Positions 7,146 to 14,820 of a stretch of 48,066 nt of DNA are shown here, in pieces (position 1 is the first letter of the stretch; each line of letters opens with the position of its first letter). The notes below the pieces were generated by a model, which did no database searches, was not told the origin of the DNA, and saw nothing but the letters and a program-made list of their open reading frames with translations. The translations under genes and the position numbers were made by a program. This stretch comes from JBBQRS01 sp038214535 (GTDB lineage: Bacteria; Chloroflexota; Anaerolineae; CG2-30-64-16), in NCBI GenBank assembly GCA_038214535.1, contig JBBQRS010000023.1, positions 1 through 48,066 of the forward strand. The letters are read 5' to 3'.

Positions 7146-8705
7146 GTGGCCATCAAAATCGCCATGATCGGAGCCGGCTCCATCGGCTTCACCCGTCGCC
7201 TGATGCGCGACATCCTGTCGGTGCCCGAATTGCAGGACACCCATTTCGCTTTTACCGACCTCTCGCAGACCAACCTCGACATGGTGACGCAGCTCTGCCA
7301 GAAGGACATCGACGCGAGCGGCGTCCCGGCCACGCTCACCGCCACCACCGACCGGCGCGCGGCCCTGACCGACAGCGACTACGTGATCTGCATGATCCGC
7401 CAGGGCGGGCTGGAAGCGTTCGCGCTCGACATTGATATCCCGCTGAAGTACGGCGTGGATCAGTGCGTCGGCGACACGCTCTCCGCGGGCGGCATCATGT
7501 ACGGCCAGCGCGACATCCCCGTGATGCTCGAGTTCTGCAAGGACATCCGCGAGGTCGCCAAACCCGACGTGCTGTTCCTGAACTACTCGAACCCGATGGC
7601 GATGAACACCTGGGCGTGCAACAAGTACGGTGGGGTGAACACGGTCGGGCTGTGCCACGGCGTGCAGGGCGCGCACTGGCAACTCGTGGACGTAGTCGAG
7701 CGCTGGGCGAAGGAACAGGGCATGTTGCCGGAAGACGCCAAACTCCATCGCCGCGACGTGGACGTGATCTGCGCGGGCATCAACCACCAAACGTGGTTCG
7801 TCAAGGTCGAGTGGAACGGCATTGACATGCTGCCCTATCTGCTGGAGGGCTTCGAGAAGCACCCCGAATATAGCGAGACCGAGAAGGTGCGCATTGACGT
7901 GCTGCGCCGCTTCGGCTACTACTCCACCGAGTCGAACGGCCACTTCTCCGAGTACGTGCCGTGGTATCGCAAACGCCCGGACGAGATCATGCAGTGGATT
8001 GACCTCTCCTCGTGGATCAACGGCGAGACGGGCGGCTATCTGCGCGTCTGCACCGAGGGGCGCAACTGGTTCGAGACCGACTATCCCAACTGGCTGGCCG
8101 AACCGGGGCTCGACCTGGCGACCTATAAGCGCAGCGAGGAGCACGGCTCATACATCATCGAGGGGCGCGAGACGGGACGCATCTATCGCGGACACTTCAA
8201 CGTCATCAACCACGGGCACATCACCAACCTGCCCGACGGCTGCGTCGTCGAGATTCCCGGCTACGTGGACAAGACCGGCGTGAACATGCCGGTGGTGGGC
8301 GACCTGCCGCTGGCCGTCGCGGCGACCTGCTCGGTGAGCGTCCACGTGCAACAGATGGCCGTGGAAGCCGGCGTACACGGCGACGTGACCCTGCTGAAAC
8401 AGGCGATGCTGCACGACCCGCTGGTGGGGGCCGTCTGCAACCCGATCGAGGTGTGGCAGATGACCGACGAGATGCTGGTGGCGCAGGCGAAATGGCTGCC
8501 GCAATACGCCGACGAGATTCCGGCTGCCGAGGCGCGCCTGGCCGAGGCGGAAGCGAACGGCACGCGCGTCAAGGCGTGGGATTGGGACGGGGCCGCCCGG
8601 CTGCACACCAAGACGGTCGAGGAGATGGCCGCCGACCGCGCCGCCGCCACCGCCAGCGCGTCGGCCGCGGACAAGGGGAAGATGACGAAGGAAGGCGCGC
8701 ACTAA
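7146..8705 (+). CDS. GH4 family glycosidase (alpha-galactosidase/alpha-glucosidase-like)
   Basis: A 519-residue cytoplasmic glycosidase of the NAD+- and Mn2+-dependent GH4 family, which cleaves by an oxidation-elimination route. The Rossmann dinucleotide motif MIGAGSIGF lies at 7-15. NYSNPM (146-151), GLCHGVQG (Cys170 and His171 at the metal site) and GINHQTWF (His214) match the family. This pattern resembles MelA/AglA alpha-glycosidases more than 6-phospho-beta-glucosidases, but the substrate cannot be read from sequence. The start is GTG, preceded by GGAGG at good spacing; an in-frame ATG 64 codons upstream has no family sequence before the GTG. The C-terminal 25 residues are Ala-rich. No transporter or kinase gene adjoins it. 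Confidence 0.85.
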   Translation: MAIKIAMIGAGSIGFTRRLMRDILSVPELQDTHFAFTDLSQTNLDMVTQLCQKDIDASGVPATLTATTDRRAALTDSDYVICMIRQGGLEAFALDIDIPLKYGVDQCVGDTLSAGGIMYGQRDIPVMLEFCKDIREVAKPDVLFLNYSNPMAMNTWACNKYGGVNTVGLCHGVQGAHWQLVDVVERWAKEQGMLPEDAKLHRRDVDVICAGINHQTWFVKVEWNGIDMLPYLLEGFEKHPEYSETEKVRIDVLRRFGYYSTESNGHFSEYVPWYRKRPDEIMQWIDLSSWINGETGGYLRVCTEGRNWFETDYPNWLAEPGLDLATYKRSEEHGSYIIEGRETGRIYRGHFNVINHGHITNLPDGCVVEIPGYVDKTGVNMPVVGDLPLAVAATCSVSVHVQQMAVEAGVHGDVTLLKQAMLHDPLVGAVCNPIEVWQMTDEMLVAQAKWLPQYADEIPAAEARLAEAEANGTRVKAWDWDGAARLHTKTVEEMAADRAAATASASAADKGKMTKEGAH

Positions 8706-8784
8706 GCCGCGTCGCCGTTTGGAACACGAAGGCGCCCCCTGATCGGGGATCTTCGACGAAGCGACGCGAAGATCGCGAAGCGCG

Positions 8785-8817
8785 AAGGCCGCGAAGGGCA
8801 ATGCCCTTCGCGGCCTT
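8785..8817. terminator. 16-bp-stem hairpin after the GH4 gene
   Basis: AAGGCCGCGAAGGGCA (8785-8800) pairs perfectly with 8802-8817 around a one-base centre and is followed by TTCG. It lies 80 bp past the GH4 stop and could end transcription, but it also belongs to the GCGAAG-word palindrome family of this window. Confidence 0.5.
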
Positions 8818-8941
8818 TTCGTTCATAGCCTATTCGTCGCGGGGTGCGCATCCTCAGATGCGCCGGGGCGCGCTTTCCCTCACCCGCCCGCCCGGTGTAC
8901 AATGGGTATCATCTTGCCGCCCATTGGACGAGGACAACCCC

Positions 8942-9313
8942 ATGCCCGCACCCGACAGCATCCTCGAACTGGTCGAACGCTTCCGGCTCCACCGCGCCAG
9001 CTACACCCACGGCCCGTATAACGAGACGCAAACGCGCCGCGAGTTCATTGACCCCTTCTTCGCCGCGCTCGGCTGGGACGTGGACAACGCCCAGGGCTAT
9101 GCCGAAGCCTACAAGGACGTGATCCACGAGGACGCCATCAAGATGGCGGGCGGCGGCACGGAAGCGCCCGACTACTGTTTCCGCATCGGCGGGACGCGCA
9201 AGTTCTTCGTCGAGGCCAAGAAACCCTCGGTAGACATCCACGCCGACATCCACCCCGCCTATCAACTCCGGCGCTACGCGTGGAGCGCCAAACCAATGAC
9301 CAGGAGAATCTGA
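8942..9313 (+). pseudogene. N-terminal remnant of a large restriction-modification protein
   Basis: 123 residues matching the N-terminus of large type I/IIG-like restriction enzymes: TRREFIDPFFAALGWDV, then EAPDYCFRIGGTRKFFVEAKKP, in which Asp, Glu and Lys form a PD-(D/E)xK site, then AYQLRRYAWSAK. After AK the family continues for hundreds of residues, but here four unrelated residues and a stop follow. The matching C-terminus of such a protein lies at about 13652-13774, so one gene appears to have been split by the block between. A TACAAT box at 8898-8903 may drive it. The peptide could still be made and would carry a complete nuclease core, but without methylase or specificity domains it is probably inactive. 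Confidence 0.75.
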
Positions 9314-9314
9314 C

Positions 9315-10508
9315 ATGGAGTTAATTCTACAGCCTTTCAGTGACAGAGTGCTTGGCGAATTATTACGCGCGGCCCTTAGGGGCAATGTCGGGGCGTTTGA
9401 TTCATTTCAAGCTGCTGTTGCCTTTGTGAAACGTTCTGGTACGCAGCATATTGTCGCCGAACTCACTGAATTCGTTGACCGAGGTGGCCGCGTGCGTATA
9501 GTGGCCGGGGTTGACCAGCATGGAACCTCCATAGAGGGATTGTCCGATTTGCTCACTGCACTCGATGGCCGCGGTGAGCTCTGGATTCACCATAGCGAAC
9601 GCACTTATGTCACCTTCCACCCCAAGATTTATTTATTCGTTGGACCCGATCTGGCCCTTGCGATAATAGGATCAGGGAACCTGACGCAAGGCGGTCTCTA
9701 TGGAAACGACGAAGCATTCGCTATCCTGTCACTTGACCTGGGGAAAACCGACGATGTAAGGGTAATGCAAGAACTAGAGATGGCATTCAATCGCTGGTGC
9801 GAAACGCAAGCCAACACGGCGCATCTAGTGGATTCTGATTTCCTGAAAGCCCTGATAGATGACGATTACATTAGACCTGAAGCACAAACGAGAGCAGAAG
9901 GTGATGCCGGTGTAGCTACAACGGAGAAAGACTCCGAAGCCAAGGATGAAGAGAGTACTACACTATTCGGGCTCGGACCGGCTCGCCATCGTCCGTCGAA
10001 GCAGCGCACATCAAAAACCAAGAGTTTCCAGCCTCCACCTGCGGAAGCTCATAGCCTAGGGTTCGTCATGGTCTTGATGAAAACCGATGTCGGATTTGGG
10101 CAGACAACACCAGGCACCTCGCGCCGGTCGCCAGAAATCTTCATACCGCTAAGTGCGCGCAACGCTGAGCCGGGCTTCTGGGGCTGGCCCGATAATTTCG
10201 CTGAGGATTCTGACCGGTCGGGGAAGTTCGACAGACTCAATGTCCAAATGCGGCTGGCTGGAGAGGTGATCGTAGTAAACATGATGACTTGGCCGGTTAA
10301 GCATGACTTCCGCCTGCGATCAGAAGCGCTTCGGAGCGCCGGCGATATTGGGGACATTCTGCGCGTAGAACAAGCACCCAAGGGCACAGGCTACGAATAT
10401 CATGTGGAGATTATACCCAAGGGTACTAGCGAGTATGATCGCTATTCAGAATTATGCGTGCAGAGTGTGCCTAACTCGCAAAAACGATGGGGATACTACA
10501 CCTACTAA
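9315..10508 (+). CDS. PLD-family restriction endonuclease (NgoFVII/BfiI-like)
   Basis: A 397-residue protein. The N-terminal half is a phospholipase-D-type nuclease: the HxK motif is FHPKIYLF (His102, Lys104), followed by Asp112, IIGSGNLTQGG (Ser120, Asn122) and Glu133. PLD nucleases act as dimers and cut DNA without metal through a covalent histidine intermediate. An Asp/Glu-rich linker near 190-220 precedes a C-terminal domain (about 240-397) with FIPLSARNAEPGFWGWPDNF, as in the target-recognition domain of NgoFVII-like enzymes. It starts one base after the stop of the truncated gene at 8942, with AGGAGA seven bases ahead of the ATG, and its stop overlaps by 3-4 bases the stop of a convergent methyltransferase. 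Base composition is clearly more AT-rich than the flanks. Two methyltransferases next door suggest an asymmetric recognition site as in BfiI. Confidence 0.8.
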   Translation: MELILQPFSDRVLGELLRAALRGNVGAFDSFQAAVAFVKRSGTQHIVAELTEFVDRGGRVRIVAGVDQHGTSIEGLSDLLTALDGRGELWIHHSERTYVTFHPKIYLFVGPDLALAIIGSGNLTQGGLYGNDEAFAILSLDLGKTDDVRVMQELEMAFNRWCETQANTAHLVDSDFLKALIDDDYIRPEAQTRAEGDAGVATTEKDSEAKDEESTTLFGLGPARHRPSKQRTSKTKSFQPPPAEAHSLGFVMVLMKTDVGFGQTTPGTSRRSPEIFIPLSARNAEPGFWGWPDNFAEDSDRSGKFDRLNVQMRLAGEVIVVNMMTWPVKHDFRLRSEALRSAGDIGDILRVEQAPKGTGYEYHVEIIPKGTSEYDRYSELCVQSVPNSQKRWGYYTY

Positions 10509-12127
10509 ACGTTGCGAAACTCGAGGATTGTCTCAGCATTTCCTGCATTTCGCTTAAAGATATCTCTTGACTGGAGCATTTCCATTGAAATAGTGCCGGT
10601 TAATGAGAGGCCCACTGATTCGCCTAGTTCCGCGAGGAGTTGGTTAGTCTCTATATCTACTCGTTGAGTTCCTGCAATCGTGTGATTGTTGCCGACAACT
10701 ACGTAGGCCGGAGCATCAGTCCTTAACAGCACTCGCAGCGTTTTGAAGAGCTGGCGCATATCAAGAAAATATCGAGCCAGTAGAGATGGTAGGTTCTGGC
10801 GACGGAAGCCTACTCCAGTATTTTCGTTCAGTTGGGCGATGCGGTCAATTACGCCTACGATGTCTTGGGTTAGTCCTGCTTTCTCTTCCCCATATAACCT
10901 CCAGAAGTCTTGGCGCTGACCAGTGGTTATCTCACGGTTACCAATCATATCAAAGTCTCGCCTACGGTGCTCTGTTCTCGACAAGAGTCCGAGGTAACTA
11001 AGGCTAAGGCGGTCTGTATCCAGGTAGGGAAGAGCAGTGGCATAAGGAGGCGACGTAATAATGATATCGACTTTGCCTGCCATGCCCGCCAGAATCTCAT
11101 TCGCTTTACGAGCATCCCCCTCGAATATGGTAGCCTCTCCTACCGGAACGCCTCTATTCTCGAACAATAAGGCAAGAACGGTTCGTGCGGATCGATTGAG
11201 TTCTGCTAAGAACTCGGTCAAGACGTCTGTGTCAGTTTGAACCTCCTTCCGCACTCGGAGATCATCATTCTTTTGCCACGAAACGCGTCGAAGAATGTTA
11301 CTTAGGCAAATTGTAAATAGCTTCCGGCAAGCAGGATGGGAGGTTTCCGACACGCGAACAGCAATGGGATCGAGGGCAGCTAAGGTATCACCGGAAAACC
11401 ACCTAAAAAGGTATTCTTGGTCAGGTTTCGGAAGGCTCTCGAACCAGGCTCCCGCATAGACACCAGGATCAGGAAGATCTAAGAGGTCACGCTTTAGGGA
11501 AGCGTATTCGTAAATGAATTCGCCTGGGTCAATTGTAAGGATATCACACTTAGCCTCACTCATTAGCACCGATAGAGGATTTAGATCAATTCCAATAGCT
11601 TTGCAACCCATGAGTGCGGCTTCGACCAAAGTCGTACCACTGCCGCACATGGGATCTAGAACAACGTTGGCCTGATTTGTACCGGCCACATTTAGAAGCG
11701 AACGCACAAGTTGGGGGAAGAACTTGCCTCTATACTCATGAATGCCATGAGGCCCGTATCGGAGGTTGCGGTGGTTCGGCAAGGGGACGTTCTGTCGGAA
11801 AGGAAGCAACTGACGCAACTGTTCGGCAGTTATGCCGTTCCTGACCAGATTAGTGGTGGCTTCCCTACGAACCTGCCGGGTGAAGTATTGCGCACCGGGT
11901 TCCGATGTTACCTCCACAGACTCCCAATAAGTTAGGCGATCAGCCAGATCGAGGGCTGGATAATTGCTCAAAACCTGAAACACTCGGGGTTGTTCCTGCG
12001 CAGATGAGCTTGTATCCATTGGGAGTGGCCTAGCATGGGTAAGCGCCTCAAGTTCTCTGAGGGCTAGGACGCGCTCGAATGGTTGTATATAGGGCTTGAT
12101 ATTGCAACGCAACTCCTGCTGTTTCAT
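10505..12127 (-). CDS. DNA amino-methyltransferase (SPPY type), second of a pair
   Basis: A 540-residue methyltransferase. IHEYRGKFFPQL (129-140) precedes the AdoMet-binding motif DPMCGSGT (158-165) and IGIDLNPL; the catalytic motif is TSPPY (357-361). SPPY is usual for N4-cytosine enzymes, though some N6-adenine enzymes share it. The order (AdoMet site first, catalytic motif later) is the same as in the neighbour, so the two are likely diverged paralogues. It would protect host DNA from the endonuclease at 9315. Its start (12127) overlaps the stop of the upstream methyltransferase (12124) by an ATGA-type overlap, so the two are translationally coupled in one operon. The first 120 residues are not recognised and may help target recognition. 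AT-richer than the flanks. Confidence 0.85.
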   Translation of the reverse strand: MKQQELRCNIKPYIQPFERVLALRELEALTHARPLPMDTSSSAQEQPRVFQVLSNYPALDLADRLTYWESVEVTSEPGAQYFTRQVRREATTNLVRNGITAEQLRQLLPFRQNVPLPNHRNLRYGPHGIHEYRGKFFPQLVRSLLNVAGTNQANVVLDPMCGSGTTLVEAALMGCKAIGIDLNPLSVLMSEAKCDILTIDPGEFIYEYASLKRDLLDLPDPGVYAGAWFESLPKPDQEYLFRWFSGDTLAALDPIAVRVSETSHPACRKLFTICLSNILRRVSWQKNDDLRVRKEVQTDTDVLTEFLAELNRSARTVLALLFENRGVPVGEATIFEGDARKANEILAGMAGKVDIIITSPPYATALPYLDTDRLSLSYLGLLSRTEHRRRDFDMIGNREITTGQRQDFWRLYGEEKAGLTQDIVGVIDRIAQLNENTGVGFRRQNLPSLLARYFLDMRQLFKTLRVLLRTDAPAYVVVGNNHTIAGTQRVDIETNQLLAELGESVGLSLTGTISMEMLQSRDIFKRNAGNAETILEFRNV

Positions 12128-13548
12128 TGTGACATCCCTTCGTTACGAAGAATGACAATGTGTTCGTTCTTGATCTTGCCGATGGCTGGATTGAAGTATT
12201 TCTTGCTCGCTTGCAGTTCACGCATGATGTTTGCTTCGGTAGCGAACCCGAGTTCCGAAGCCACCTCCATCAACATTTCATCATTATTGATCGTCTGACC
12301 ACCGATAACAGAATCACCAATTACGAAACAAGCATGTCGCTCCAATCGCAAATGGCGCGAAAGCCAAGAAAAAACGGCAGTCAGTTCACCGCGGAAAGTT
12401 TCTGTGGTGGCCGCGTTTCGACCTTTGCTGCTATACTTCCGGTGGCTGCCGATCTCCTCTTGCTTGAAGCGCGGTTGGTCCATGCCCAACCAGATCATCC
12501 GTGTGCGATGGTATAGATGATAGCTGTACGCGTTGGGATAGGGCGGTGAACAAACAACAAGGTCAACTAACCCAACTTCTGGCCCTTCCAGCGTATTGGC
12601 CTCGTGGACTTTTACTTGCCAACGAGCGTCGACTTCGTTTGTGAATTCGAGGGCCCTTTGTGTAATTACCTGTAGAGCGCGGCTAAAGCGTACGAGTGAA
12701 TCACCCTTTTTTAGATTTTTGTCCCGATGCACATATCTGGTATCAGAATCCTGTTGAGACACGGCAACTATAATTGATGATAGTGCTGCTAATGCGAGTT
12801 CGCGCACGGCCAACGGTTCAAGTTCCAAACAACGTTCTTTGATGATGCCGAGCTCTTCTATCACGTGAGAATCAAACCAGTTGGAAACCCCTTCTGGAAT
12901 GGTGTGATCAGATAATAAATCCGATAGAACCATCTCGGGGAAAAGCGGTAATGCTCCTGCGCTTACTCGCTCAGCCATGCCTGAGATTGCCATCGCCAAG
13001 GTTTGCAATTTGTCAGCACCCTCTTCCGTAAGGCGCGTGGTTTTAGTACGACTGATGAGGCAGGCGAGAGGATTGGCGTCTACTCCAACGCAATGTCTCC
13101 CTAACCGGAGCGCCTCAACAAGTGACGTTCCACTGCCGCAGAACGGGTCAAGTACAGTCTCCCCGACTGACGAGAGTTCTTGTATGATAGCGTTTGGTAT
13201 CTGAGGTATGAACTTGGCTGGATAGGGGTGGATGGCATGTGTCAGATATCCAGTATTCGAATCTGCGAAACTCCAATCAAGTCTCTGTAGTTTGTCGATA
13301 GCGTTTACATAGGGCAATACTGCATAGGTCAGGGTCGGCTCGCGTATTGTGGCTGGAGGTGTTGCTTCGGACATGCCGTTTGCATAACGTACGACAGCCG
13401 CCGCTTCGTCGGCCGTAAATGCTCGCCAGCGGTTTCGGTCGCGACTTGGTTCTTCGACACGGCCTTCTCTGAGCCATCTTAGCAACGTGTCGCGATGTAC
13501 ACCAGCCATTTCTGCAACTTGATGAGTGCTGTAGATAACTGAATTCAT
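12124..13548 (-). CDS. DNA amino-methyltransferase with N-terminal MerR-type helix-turn-helix
   Basis: A 474-residue protein. Residues 5-60 form a MerR/excisionase-like winged helix (STHQVAEMAGVHRDTLLRWL, then RNRWRAFTADEAAAVVRYA). The methyltransferase part has HAIHPYPAKFIPQIP (104-118), DPFCGSGT (134-141), GVDANPLACL and CSPPYPNAYSYH (333-344), consistent with N4-cytosine or N6-adenine methylation. It is the first gene of a two-gene operon with a strong promoter at 13610-13638. The fused DNA-binding domain may repress that promoter, much as solo controller proteins do in other restriction systems, or may assist target recognition; this is inference. AT-rich relative to the host genes. Confidence 0.85.
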   Translation of the reverse strand: MNSVIYSTHQVAEMAGVHRDTLLRWLREGRVEEPSRDRNRWRAFTADEAAAVVRYANGMSEATPPATIREPTLTYAVLPYVNAIDKLQRLDWSFADSNTGYLTHAIHPYPAKFIPQIPNAIIQELSSVGETVLDPFCGSGTSLVEALRLGRHCVGVDANPLACLISRTKTTRLTEEGADKLQTLAMAISGMAERVSAGALPLFPEMVLSDLLSDHTIPEGVSNWFDSHVIEELGIIKERCLELEPLAVRELALAALSSIIVAVSQQDSDTRYVHRDKNLKKGDSLVRFSRALQVITQRALEFTNEVDARWQVKVHEANTLEGPEVGLVDLVVCSPPYPNAYSYHLYHRTRMIWLGMDQPRFKQEEIGSHRKYSSKGRNAATTETFRGELTAVFSWLSRHLRLERHACFVIGDSVIGGQTINNDEMLMEVASELGFATEANIMRELQASKKYFNPAIGKIKNEHIVILRNEGMSQ

Positions 13549-13601
13549 GTTTTGTGAGCTTATCTGATGGAATTAGTGCTTAAGAGTCATTGGGCTAAAA
13601 C

Positions 13602-13638
13602 TATATGTAAGTATATGCGGGCCTGTCGCCTTTGTCAA
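13602..13638 (-). promoter_or_regulatory. Promoter of the methyltransferase operon with 10-bp direct repeat
   Basis: On the minus strand TTGACA (13633-13638) and TATACT (13610-13615) are 17 bp apart, a near-consensus promoter 55 bp before the start codon. TATATG occurs at 13602-13607 and 13612-13617 on the plus strand, exactly one helical turn apart and spanning the -10 box, which makes it a candidate operator. Confidence 0.65.
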
Positions 13639-13651
13639 GTGCTTTTTTTGG

Positions 13652-13774
13652 CAACTGACACGGCGCGGTGCGAATCAATGCCAGATCGCGGCCACCGACC
13701 GCGAGATTGATGCGCTGGTATATGTGCTCTACGGGCTGACGGACGAGGAGATCAGGGTGGCGGAAGGCGCGTGA
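13652..13774 (+). pseudogene. C-terminal remnant of the interrupted restriction-modification gene
   Basis: The frame reads QIAATDREIDALVYVLYGLTDEEIRV and ends at TGA 13772-13774. This is the highly conserved C-terminal tail of large Eco57I-like and type I methylase/restriction proteins. There is no start codon or ribosome site, and upstream codons become non-family near 13650, beside the methyltransferase promoter. Together with the N-terminal remnant at 8942-9313 in the same orientation it brackets the inserted block. Exact junctions cannot be fixed without an intact relative. Confidence 0.7.
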
Positions 13775-13895
13775 TCTTTTAACATGGTCGCCATTCTCGT
13801 GTATACTAAAGGCTGCGTTTAGTATGGCGGGTATGGCCCCATCATATTCAATGATGATTGGGCGGATGGTGCGCCGGGTCGCCGGGAGGCAAACT

Positions 13896-14129
13896 ATGGA
13901 ACAAGAACTGGAAGTCATCTATCGCAACGGCACACTGGTGCCGCTTAAGCCGTTGGGGTTGAAAGAAAATCAACGCTTGAAAATCACGTTGCATCTGCCG
14001 GCCGTGAAACGGGCCGCTGACACGTTGGCGGCCTGGCAGCAGGTCTATGACGGGCTGTCGGATGCCGAGGTTTCCGAAGTCGAGGTCATCGCGCTGGATC
14101 GCGAACACTTCATGCCGTCGCGGGGCTAG
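13896..14129 (+). CDS. DUF104/AF2212-like antitoxin
   Basis: A 77-residue protein starting ELEVIYRNGTLVPLKPLGLKENQRLKITL, the typical beta-rich N-terminus of the DUF104 (AF2212-like) antitoxin family, which neutralises PIN-domain ribonucleases. The C-terminal half (WQQVYDGLSDAEVSEVEVIALD) is acidic and would bind the toxin. The ATG at 13896 follows GGGAGG by eight bases; an in-frame ATG further upstream lacks this. The toxin gene begins three bases after its stop, as expected for a coupled pair. Confidence 0.8.
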   Translation: MEQELEVIYRNGTLVPLKPLGLKENQRLKITLHLPAVKRAADTLAAWQQVYDGLSDAEVSEVEVIALDREHFMPSRG

Positions 14130-14132
14130 ACC

Positions 14133-14544
14133 GTGACTCAAGCCTTGCTCGATACAGACACGCTTTCCGAAGTCATGAAGGGTCGCGATCTCTTTGTCGT
14201 GCAACACGCCCAAAGGTATCTCCAAAGTCACAGGCGGTTTACCTTTTCGATTATCACGCGCTACGAAATCCTGCGCGGGTTGAAGGCCAAGGCAGCGCTT
14301 CAGCAGATTGCAGTGTTTGAGGCTCGGTGTGAAGAAAGCAAAATCCTGCCCCTCACCGGCGCCGTGATCGTTCAGGCCGCCGAGATCTACGCGGATTTGC
14401 ATCGTTCGGGTCGGCTCATCAGCGATGCCGATATCTTGATCGCGGCGACGGCACTAACACAGTCTACCCCTTGTCACTGAGAACGCCGGACATTTCGAGC
14501 GAATCGCGGGGCTGCAATTGGAGAGCTGGCGATCGCCGCATTGA
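14133..14544 (+). pseudogene. vapC: VapC-like PIN-domain toxin, frameshifted near its C-terminus
   Basis: PIN ribonuclease features are clear: LLDTDTLSEVMKG (first Asp), TRYEILRGLKAK (Glu) and DADILIAATAL (Asp pair). The readable frame stops at 14480 after STPCH. One frame over, translation continues as TLVTENAGHFERIAGLQLES to a stop at 14542-14544, which is the normal family ending. The shift maps to the CCCC run at 14467-14470, which has one C too many. The truncated protein of 115 residues lacks the final strand and the conserved TxN position, so toxicity is probably reduced; a sequencing error at the homopolymer is possible. The start is GTG. It forms a unit with the DUF104 antitoxin. Confidence 0.8.
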
Positions 14545-14559
14545 CCCCATCCACAGGCC

Positions 14560-14601
14560 GCGAAAAGCACGCAGGACGTCCATGTCCCTCGTGCTTTTCG
14601 C
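14560..14601. terminator. 12-bp-stem hairpin after the toxin-antitoxin pair
   Basis: GCGAAAAGCACG (14560-14571) pairs with CGTGCTTTTCGC (14590-14601) around an 18-base loop. It may end transcription of the pair. It also resembles the other GCGAAA-word palindromes of the window. Confidence 0.45.
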
Positions 14602-14704
14602 GCTTGCGCGTAACCCCGGCGTCGCTTGCGCGGCGCCGTGACGCAACCCATTTAGCCAGACCCGGCAACGGATACGAGCGGATAAACGGATAATCATGAG
14701 GTTC

Positions 14705-14814
14705 ATCCGTTTATCCGTTTTCCATCCGCTGCCCCGGCCCCCCTCACCCCGACCCTCATCCGCTTATCCGTTTTCCATCCGCTGCCCCGCCCTCTCCCAC
14801 AGGGCAAGGGAGAA
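14705..14814. repeat. Duplicated ATCCG(T/C)TTATCCGTTTTCC unit splitting a CCTCACCCC repeat
   Basis: A unit of about 32 bp beginning ATCCGTTTATCCG is present at 14705-14736 and again, with one change, at 14758-14789. The second copy sits inside a CCTCACCCCGACCCTC...AGGGCAAGGGAG element, dividing it. The spacer at 14545-14820 holds no gene. Confidence 0.65.
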
Positions 14815-14820
14815 AGCGCC

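Noticed and set aside
6797..7348. N-terminal extension of the carboxypeptidase by 184 codons
   Set aside because: The GTG at 6796 has a strong ribosome site and directly starts a signal peptide; the extension crosses the divergent promoter region and into the GH4 gene.
7056..8144. 362-aa minus-strand frame opposite the GH4 gene
   Set aside because: Antisense shadow of a well-conserved enzyme.
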